Origin: an uncultured Ruminococcus sp. | GTDB taxonomy: Bacteria > Bacillota > Clostridia > Oscillospirales > Ruminococcaceae | Assembly: GCA_900539095.1 (NCBI GenBank) | Contig: UQAR01000054.1 | Location: 1-15,101 of the forward strand | DNA length: 15,101 nt | Reading direction: 5' to 3' | In this document: in pieces, positions 5,655 through 11,750 of the stretch | Numbering within the stretch: position 1 is the first letter of the stretch | Layout: every line of letters begins with the position of its first letter | The notes under the pieces: model-generated | What the model saw: the letters and a program-made list of their open reading frames with translations, nothing else | Databases searched by the model: none | Told to the model about the DNA's origin: nothing | Program-made: the position numbers and the translations under genes

Positions 5655-7067
5655 TTAGTGAATATCGTTGTAAAGTGCAATGTAATCCTTAGCAGACTTA
5701 GTCCAGCTAAAGTTCTGCTTGAGAGCAGTGTTCACAAGCCTGCCCCACTTCATCTTGTCATCATAGTATGCCCTGGCTCTTACAACAGCGTCAAGCATAT
5801 CATGTGCGTTGTAGGACTTGAACGTAAATCCGTTGCCGCCCTTGTCGCCTGCGTCATGGATACTGTCCCTCAAACCGCCTGTCTCTCTTACGATAGGTAT
5901 AGTACCATATCTCAGAGCTATCATCTGAGCCAAACCGCAAGGCTCGCTCTGTGACGGCATAAGGAACATATCCGCACCAGCGTATATCTTCTTTGACAGC
6001 TCAGGAACAAAACCAATGGTCAGACCCACTCTGTCAGGATAACGATAGTGCATCTCGCTGAAAAAGTCCTCGTATATTTTCTCGCCCGAACCAAGTATAG
6101 CAAACTTGCAGCCAAGTCTGATGATGTCCTCAAATACATACTTGATAAGGTCAAGACCCTTGTGTGAAACAAATCTTGTTACTATGCCGATAACAGGCTC
6201 TTTTCCATGTGCCATGCCAAGCTCACTGAGCAAAGCGTGCTTGCAAACAGCCTTACCGGTCTTGTCATTAAGACTGTAGTTCTTCGCAATAACAGGGTCT
6301 GTTGCAGGATCGTAGATCTTCTGATCTATGCCATTAAGTATTCCGCAAAGCTTGTATTGCTTGTTCACAAGCTCCCTGTCAAGACCATGTGAATACCAAG
6401 GGTCAAGTATCTCCCAAGCGTAGCTCGGTGAAACTGTCGTCACCTTGTCAGCCGTTTCAATGGCAGCCTTCATGAAGTTCACATCACCGTCATATGAAAG
6501 CAAGTCCGTGTGATAAAGCGGAATGCCCATTATGTCGTTGATAAGTTCTAAACCGTATTGTCCCTGATACTGAATGTTGTGTATGGTGAACACAGTCTTG
6601 ATATCCTCATAACCCTGCTGATAGCGGTAGAAAATATCATAGTAAACAGGCACAAGTGCCGTCTGCCAGTCATTGGCGTTTATAACGTTCGGCTTAAAGT
6701 CGATGTACCTCAGCAGTTCAAGAACTGCCCTTGAGAAGAATATAAATCTCTCAGCGTCATCATAAAAGCCATACAGACCGTTTCTCTGGAAGTAATACTC
6801 ATTGTCAAGCAGATAATAAGTCACTCCGTTCACAACGCCTGTAAAAACGCCGCAGTATTGATTTCTCCATGCCACCGGCACAGTGAAATTCGTCATGTAT
6901 GTAAGCTTGTCCTTCAACTCTTGCCTGATAGAGCTGTAATAAGGTATCACAACTCTACAATCGTGACCCTCGGCGTTGATAGCCGCAGGCAGTGAGCCTG
7001 CAACATCAGCCAGTCCGCCTGAGGCAATAAAAGGCAAAGCCTCACTTGCAGTGTAAAGTATGTTCAT
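5655..7067 (-). CDS. glgA: Glycogen synthase (ADP-glucose type, GT5)
   Basis: GlgA extends α-1,4-glucan chains from ADP-glucose in the cytoplasm. The 470-residue length and two GT-B halves fit the GT5 family. The N-terminal half has S-G-G-L-A-D-V at 16-22, N-A-N-D-W-Q at about 130-135 and T-I-H-N at 161-164. The C-terminal half has R298 and K303 (T-R-F-V-S-H-K-G) and the E-P-C-G-L motif starting at E375, followed by G-T-I-P-I-V-R-E-T-G-G-L. The position corresponding to the ADP-glucose-binding K15 of E. coli GlgA (KTGGL) is alanine here (codon GCC), giving A-S-G-G-L. The start at 7067 has an AGAAGG-type ribosome site. It is the last gene of the glg operon, 40 bp after glgD and just before the terminator. 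Confidence 0.96.
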   Translation of the reverse strand: MNILYTASEALPFIASGGLADVAGSLPAAINAEGHDCRVVIPYYSSIRQELKDKLTYMTNFTVPVAWRNQYCGVFTGVVNGVTYYLLDNEYYFQRNGLYGFYDDAERFIFFSRAVLELLRYIDFKPNVINANDWQTALVPVYYDIFYRYQQGYEDIKTVFTIHNIQYQGQYGLELINDIMGIPLYHTDLLSYDGDVNFMKAAIETADKVTTVSPSYAWEILDPWYSHGLDRELVNKQYKLCGILNGIDQKIYDPATDPVIAKNYSLNDKTGKAVCKHALLSELGMAHGKEPVIGIVTRFVSHKGLDLIKYVFEDIIRLGCKFAILGSGEKIYEDFFSEMHYRYPDRVGLTIGFVPELSKKIYAGADMFLMPSQSEPCGLAQMIALRYGTIPIVRETGGLRDSIHDAGDKGGNGFTFKSYNAHDMLDAVVRARAYYDDKMKWGRLVNTALKQNFSWTKSAKDYIALYNDIH

Positions 7068-7107
7068 ATCCGAACCTTCTTTCCTAAGTCCTAAGTCAGA
7101 TTATCCT

Positions 7108-8235
7108 TTATACGGACGCTCCCTTTCCAACATACATTGGATACTGTGGTGAGCTTGTAAGGATATGGTTCTCGCAGATGGAAACGTTCTTGTCTGTGAT
7201 AAGATAATTAAGTTCAGCATTGTCGCCGACAACAGTGCCCTGCATAAGGATACAGTTCTTGACCTTAGCACCCTTGCCTACCTTAACGCCTCTGAACAGA
7301 ACAGAGTTCTCGACCTCGCCCTCGATGATACAGCCGTCAGCAATAAGAGAATTTGATACCTTGCTGTCCAGATCGTACTTAACAGGAGCGTTGTCGCTTA
7401 CCTTTGTGTAGATAGAACGCTTTGGAACGAACAGCTTGCGTGCATTCTCAGGTTCAAGCAGAGCCATGTTTGACTTAAAGTAGCTTTCAGGGCTGTTGAG
7501 CTTGCTGAAATAGTTATCATACTCGTAGATCTTTATCTTAAGCTCTCTGCACTTCTCCTGAAGAATATTTCTCTCAAAGCTTACATTTCCTCTAGCCATT
7601 GCGTCATTAACAGTTTCAATAAGGAAATCCATTGACATAACGAACACATTAAGGCTCGTTGTGCAAGTGCCGCTGATGTCAGGATTGATAAGAACAGAAG
7701 TTACGTTCTTGTCAGCGTCAACGTTGAATACAGTTGAAGTCTTTATATCATCAGAGCTGTAAACGCCTGTGTGTGCAACAGCTGTGATGTCCGCACCGCT
7801 CTCGATGTGAGCTGCAACGATAGGCTTGTAGTCAATGTTTGTTACAACGTCGCAGTCTGAAAGGATAACATATTTAGCTCTTGAGTGCTTGATAAAGCTC
7901 ATTGCACCATAAAGAGCCTCTATCCTGCCTCTGTAAAGAGTGCTTTCAACGTTGCCGAAAGGAGGCAGAATGTAAAGACCGCCCTTCTTTCTAGCCAGAT
8001 CCCACTCTCTTGCAGAGCCAAGGTGATCCAGCAGTGACTGATAGTTAGATTTTGTTATAACACCGACCTCGCTTATGCCGCTGTTTACCATGTTAGACAG
8101 TGGGAAGTCGATAAGGCGGTATCTTCCGCCGAACATTACAGAACCCATAGTTCTGTTCTTTGTCATGTCGCCAAGAGTCGTGTCGTGCATATTAGCGAAA
8201 ACAAGACCCAGTACGTTACCCATATTTACATCCAT
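7108..8235 (-). CDS. glgD: Glucose-1-phosphate adenylyltransferase, regulatory-type subunit GlgD
   Basis: GlgD is the Firmicutes paralogue of ADP-glucose pyrophosphorylase that partners GlgC, raising its activity while having little of its own. The fold is clear: G-G-R-Y-R-L-I-D-F-P-L-S-N at 36-48 matches GlgC, and the C-terminal third shows hexapeptide-like repeats of a left-handed β-helix. The nucleotide-binding loop is degraded. Where GlgC has G-G-Q-G-S-R-L, GlgD has N-M-H-D-T-T-L, and the GlgC motif S-G-D-H-I-Y is replaced by S-D-C-D-V-V. The 375-residue length is normal for GlgD. The start at 8235 has AAAGGA 10 bp upstream, in the 17-bp gap after glgC. Production of both subunits from adjacent genes fits a GlgC-GlgD heteromer. 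Confidence 0.94.
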   Translation of the reverse strand: MDVNMGNVLGLVFANMHDTTLGDMTKNRTMGSVMFGGRYRLIDFPLSNMVNSGISEVGVITKSNYQSLLDHLGSAREWDLARKKGGLYILPPFGNVESTLYRGRIEALYGAMSFIKHSRAKYVILSDCDVVTNIDYKPIVAAHIESGADITAVAHTGVYSSDDIKTSTVFNVDADKNVTSVLINPDISGTCTTSLNVFVMSMDFLIETVNDAMARGNVSFERNILQEKCRELKIKIYEYDNYFSKLNSPESYFKSNMALLEPENARKLFVPKRSIYTKVSDNAPVKYDLDSKVSNSLIADGCIIEGEVENSVLFRGVKVGKGAKVKNCILMQGTVVGDNAELNYLITDKNVSICENHILTSSPQYPMYVGKGASV

Positions 8236-8252
8236 GTTTACTCGGTCCTTTC

Positions 8253-9455
8253 TTAGATATTCTCGTAAATTATTGCCTTAGGTGCAACAACGCTGCCGCC
8301 GGAAACAGTCAGATTATTGCCCACTACAGCAACGCCCCATGAATCCTTGTCTTCGATAGTTTCAGGTCTTGCACCGATCTGAGCGTTCTCACCGATAACA
8401 GTGTTCTCGCCGACGATAGCATACTCGACCTTTGCACCCTTCTTGACAACTGCACCCGGCATAAGGATAGAGTCAAGTATCTCAGCACCTTCCTCAACAA
8501 TAACGCCGTCAGAGATCATTGAGAACTCGACTGAACCGTCGATAACGCAGCCCTCTGTTACCATAGAGTTCTGCACCTGAGCGTTCTTTCCTATGCTCTG
8601 TGGAGGCATAACAGGGTTTCTTGAGTATATCTTCCAGCTTGTGTCATAAAGATCGATAGGAATGTTAGGATTGATAAGGTCCATATTAGCTTCCCAAAGA
8701 GAATCTATAGTTCCAACATCCTTCCAGTAGCCGTCAAAACGATAAGCAACGAGCTTTTCGCCGGCCTCTCTCATGTCAGGGATAATATTCTTACCGAAGT
8801 CCTTAGACGCCTCCTTATCGTTCTCATTAGCGATAAGATAAGCCTTCAGTTTCTTCCATGTGAATATGTAGATACCCATTGACGCAAGAGTTGAACGAGG
8901 GTTCTTTGGTTTCTCCTCAAAGTCGATGATGTTGTCGTCCTCGTCGGTTATCATGATACCGAAACGTGACGCCTCTTCCTTTGGAACATCAAGAACGGCG
9001 ATAGTAGCGTCAGCGTTCTTAGCCTTGTGATATTCCAGCATCTTGTTGTAATCCATTTTGTAGATGTGGTCGCCTGAAAGTACAACAACATACTCAGGGT
9101 CATATCTGTCTACAAAAGCGATATTCTGATAAATAGCGTTTGCAGTACCTGAATACCAGTCAGCACCTGATGCAGTCTGATAAGGAGGAAGTACATGAAC
9201 GCCTCCGTGGATCCTGTCAAGGTCCCAAGGCTGACCGTTTCCGATGTACTCGTTAAGTACCAGTGGCTGATACTGGGTCAGAACACCCACTGTATCTATA
9301 CCTGAATTGATACAGTTCGAGAGAGGAAAATCGATGATACGATACTTGGCACCGAAAGGTACTGCCGGTTTTGCAACGCTCTGTGTCAAGGCATACAGTC
9401 TGCTGCCCTGGCCGCCTGCCAGCAGCATTGCAACACATTCTTTTTTGTTGAACAT
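8253..9455 (-). CDS. glgC: Glucose-1-phosphate adenylyltransferase, catalytic subunit GlgC
   Basis: GlgC makes ADP-glucose and pyrophosphate from glucose-1-phosphate and ATP, the committed and usually regulated step of bacterial glycogen synthesis. The 400-residue protein keeps the catalytic motifs: G-G-Q-G-S-R-L at 14-20, A-K-P-A-V-P-F-G followed by Y-R-I-I-D-F-P-L-S-N, S-G-D-H-I-Y-K-M-D-Y at 127-136 (catalytic D129), F-E-E-K-P-K at 179-184, and Y-W-K-D-V-G-T at 243-249. The C-terminal third is a hexapeptide-repeat β-helix. I place the start at ATG 9455, with GGTGGGTGA about 8 bp upstream. An in-frame TTG at 9473 would add six residues but would bury that ribosome site. It lies 36 bp after glgB and 17 bp before glgD. 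Confidence 0.96.
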   Translation of the reverse strand: MFNKKECVAMLLAGGQGSRLYALTQSVAKPAVPFGAKYRIIDFPLSNCINSGIDTVGVLTQYQPLVLNEYIGNGQPWDLDRIHGGVHVLPPYQTASGADWYSGTANAIYQNIAFVDRYDPEYVVVLSGDHIYKMDYNKMLEYHKAKNADATIAVLDVPKEEASRFGIMITDEDDNIIDFEEKPKNPRSTLASMGIYIFTWKKLKAYLIANENDKEASKDFGKNIIPDMREAGEKLVAYRFDGYWKDVGTIDSLWEANMDLINPNIPIDLYDTSWKIYSRNPVMPPQSIGKNAQVQNSMVTEGCVIDGSVEFSMISDGVIVEEGAEILDSILMPGAVVKKGAKVEYAIVGENTVIGENAQIGARPETIEDKDSWGVAVVGNNLTVSGGSVVAPKAIIYENI

Positions 9456-9491
9456 AATTAATTCACCCACCAATTTTTATTAAGTCTTATA

Positions 9492-11513
9492 TTACTCAGC
9501 CTTTTTGGCTGTGGACTTCTTAGTTGTTTTCGCCTTAGCGGCTTTCTTTACAGCAGTCTTTTTAGCCGCTGTCTTTGTTTTTTTCTTTCCCTCCGCCTTT
9601 TTCTCAGGCACAGGTCTATCCTCTTTCTTCACCGTAAAATACATACAGGAGAACGCAGGGATATCGATGCAGACTGACTGGTCAAAGCCGTGCATCTTAA
9701 CATCTACCGCCTTGACAGTACCGTTCGTGCAAGGAGCACCGTCAACAGAAGATGAGTTGAACACCTCTGTATAGCTGCCCCAGTAAGGAACGCCAAAGCA
9801 GTATGACTTTCTTTCCACAGGAACGAAGTTGCAAACCACGATGACCTCTCCGCCGTTCTTGTCAAAACGTCTGAATATGATGATGCTCTGCTTGAAGTCA
9901 TCATTGGATATCCAGCTGAATCCCTCCCAAGAGAAATCTCTCTCCCAGAACTGAGGGTGGTCAAGATAGAAATGATTGAGGTTCTTGGAGTAGTTCAGAT
10001 AATTGCGGTGGTTCTCATATTCGTCCACCATGAACCATTCCAGACCGTTCTCATAATCCCACTCTCTGAACTGAGCGAAATCAGCTCCCATAAAGAGCAG
10101 CTTTTTGCCCGGATGAGCCATCATATAAGCCATGAACAGCTTGCACTGCTTAAACTTATTGTCAATATCTCCGCCATACATTTTATTTATCAGTGACGCT
10201 TTACCATGCACTACCTCATCATGAGAGATAGGCAGAATAAAGTTTTCAGAGAAAGCATAGAAGAATGAGAACGTGAGCATATCATGATGAAAAGCTCTGT
10301 CGATAGGGTCAAGAGCCATATACTTGAGCATATCGTTCATCCAGCCCATGTTCCACTTGAAGTTGAAACCAAGACCGCCGTCGCTTGCAGGCTTTGTTAC
10401 CATAGGCCATGAAGTTGACTCCTCGGCGATCATAAGAGTGTTAGGGTTTCTGCCGAACACAGCGGTGTTAAGATCCTTGAAGAACTGAACCGCCTCAAGG
10501 TTTTCCTTTCCGCCGAACTTGTTAGGCGTCCACTCGCCGTCACGTCTGTCATAGTCAAGATAAAGCATAGACGCAACAGCGTCAACTCTCAGACCATCAA
10601 CGTGATATTTTTCTATCCAGTAAAGAGCGTTTGAGATAAGGAATGACTTTACCTCGCCCTTTGAGTAATCGAAAACTCTCGTTCCCCAAGTGAGATGATC
10701 TGCCTTTTTCGGGTCAGTGTACTCATAAGACGGACCGCCGTCAAACTCAAACAGTCCAGCCTCGTCCCTTGGGAAATGTGCAGGCACCCAGTCAAAGATA
10801 ACGCCTATTCCCGCAAGGTGGAAAAGATCTATCATCTTCATAAAATCATAAGGCGTGCCAAAACGTGAAGTCGGTGCAAAATAGCCTATTCCCTGATAGC
10901 CCCAAGAGCCGTCAAAAGGATATTCTGCCAGCGGCATAAGCTCGATATGAGTATAGCCCATTTCCTTTATATAAGGTATTATAGTATCTGCAAATCTAAC
11001 ATATGAGAAATATTTTCCGTCAGGACAAGCCTTCCATGAATTGAGATGCACCTCATAGATGTTCATAGGGCAGTTGTAAATGTCCTTAGACTTTTTCTCG
11101 TTCATCCATTTTCTGTCGCTCCACAGATAATCGTCGATGTCGAACACCTTTGAACCTGTGTTCGGAGCAACTTCCATGTGCGTGCCATACGGATCAGCTT
11201 TGTAATGGGTCTTGCCGTCACAGCCACGGATACAGTATTTATATGTATCATAAGTCTGAAGTCCTGTAACAAAAGCCTCCCACACTTCTGAATCGTCAAG
11301 CTTTTCCATTGGCGTGGCATCTTCGTCCCAGCCATTGAAATCTCCGACCACAGAAATGCCCTTTGCGTGTGCAGCCCAGACTCTGAAATAATGTCCTTTT
11401 ACGCCGTCTTTCTCTCCCTTATGGCAGCCTAAAAACTTATATGTTTCGCAGTTAGTACCATTGTGGAATAGATAGAGCGGCAGCTCATAATCCTTTGGGA
11501 TAGAATCTATCAT
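9492..11513 (-). CDS. glgB: 1,4-α-glucan branching enzyme with Lys/Ala-rich C-terminal tail
   Basis: GlgB cuts α-1,4 chains and reattaches them as α-1,6 branches in glycogen. Residues about 30-130 form an N-terminal CBM48 domain (V-V-G-D-F-N-G-W at 55-62). The GH13 barrel follows with the four conserved regions: D241-W-V-P-A-H246, R309-V-D311 (nucleophile), E364 (acid/base) in M-I-A-E-E-S-T, and H431-D432. A C-terminal β-domain ends near residue 630. Residues about 633-673 are an unusual tail of Lys, Ala and Thr in AAKK/TKK repeats, resembling the tails of histone H1-like proteins. GGGAGG lies 7 bp before the ATG at 11513. It is the first gene of the operon, and the 237-bp gap upstream holds candidate promoters. 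Confidence 0.95.
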   Translation of the reverse strand: MIDSIPKDYELPLYLFHNGTNCETYKFLGCHKGEKDGVKGHYFRVWAAHAKGISVVGDFNGWDEDATPMEKLDDSEVWEAFVTGLQTYDTYKYCIRGCDGKTHYKADPYGTHMEVAPNTGSKVFDIDDYLWSDRKWMNEKKSKDIYNCPMNIYEVHLNSWKACPDGKYFSYVRFADTIIPYIKEMGYTHIELMPLAEYPFDGSWGYQGIGYFAPTSRFGTPYDFMKMIDLFHLAGIGVIFDWVPAHFPRDEAGLFEFDGGPSYEYTDPKKADHLTWGTRVFDYSKGEVKSFLISNALYWIEKYHVDGLRVDAVASMLYLDYDRRDGEWTPNKFGGKENLEAVQFFKDLNTAVFGRNPNTLMIAEESTSWPMVTKPASDGGLGFNFKWNMGWMNDMLKYMALDPIDRAFHHDMLTFSFFYAFSENFILPISHDEVVHGKASLINKMYGGDIDNKFKQCKLFMAYMMAHPGKKLLFMGADFAQFREWDYENGLEWFMVDEYENHRNYLNYSKNLNHFYLDHPQFWERDFSWEGFSWISNDDFKQSIIIFRRFDKNGGEVIVVCNFVPVERKSYCFGVPYWGSYTEVFNSSSVDGAPCTNGTVKAVDVKMHGFDQSVCIDIPAFSCMYFTVKKEDRPVPEKKAEGKKKTKTAAKKTAVKKAAKAKTTKKSTAKKAE

Positions 11514-11574
11514 AAATCAGCCTCCCTTGTCTTTTTGTGAAAACCGCTGAATAATTTCGGTGTTTCATATTTAT

Positions 11575-11603
11575 ATTTTAATCTTTTTTGAACAGTTTTG
11601 CAA
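11575..11603 (-). promoter_or_regulatory. Candidate proximal promoter for the glg operon
   Basis: On the minus strand, TTGCAA (11603-11598) and TAAAAT (11580-11575) are separated by 17 bp; they match consensus at 4 of 6 and 5 of 6 positions. Transcription from near 11568 would give a leader of about 55 nt before glgB. CAAAA tracts at 10-11 bp spacing overlap and precede the -35 box. Prediction is by eye only. Confidence 0.5.
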
Positions 11604-11626
11604 TAGTTTTGGTTGTTATTCTCGTA

Positions 11627-11667
11627 TTCGCACATATTTCAACAGTAAGTTTTGTTTATTTCGCACA
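11627..11667 (-). repeat. Spaced direct repeat TGTGCGAA between the two candidate glg promoters
   Basis: The 8-mer TGTGCGAA (minus strand) occurs at 11667-11660 and again at 11634-11627, 33 bp apart, close to three helical turns. The copies lie just after the distal promoter's expected start and upstream of the proximal -35. Same-face spacing is compatible with a pair of operator half-sites. No regulator is identified, and an 8-bp repeat in AT-rich DNA could be chance. Confidence 0.35.
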
Positions 11668-11675
11668 ATAGATTT

Positions 11676-11705
11676 TATATAATAACATAGAAAACGTAAA
11701 GTCAA
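11676..11705 (-). promoter_or_regulatory. Candidate distal promoter for the glg operon
   Basis: On the minus strand, TTGACT (11705-11700; 5 of 6 matches) is followed at 17-18 bp by TTATAT/TATATA (11682-11676). A start near 11669 would give a leader of about 155 nt before glgB. The box lies within 50 bp of the spoIIE stop. No convincing spoIIE terminator is seen in 11706-11750, so read-through from spoIIE is also possible. Confidence 0.5.
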
Positions 11706-11750
11706 AGTATACAAAAGTAAAAAATCACACACAGACAGCGGCTGAAAAAC

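Noticed and set aside
9456..9473. TTG start for glgC at 9473
   Set aside because: It would place the GGTGGGTGA ribosome site inside the gene; ATG 9455 leads directly into the conserved GlgC N terminus.
11535..11550. Possible CcpA (cre) site in TGAAAACCGCTGAA upstream of glgB
   Set aside because: The match needs a one-base insertion and fails on the right half; not better than expected by chance.
11706..11750. Terminator after spoIIE from AAAAGTAA...TTACTTTT
   Set aside because: The arms are AT-only apart from one G-C pair each and separated by a long loop, with no GC-rich stem.
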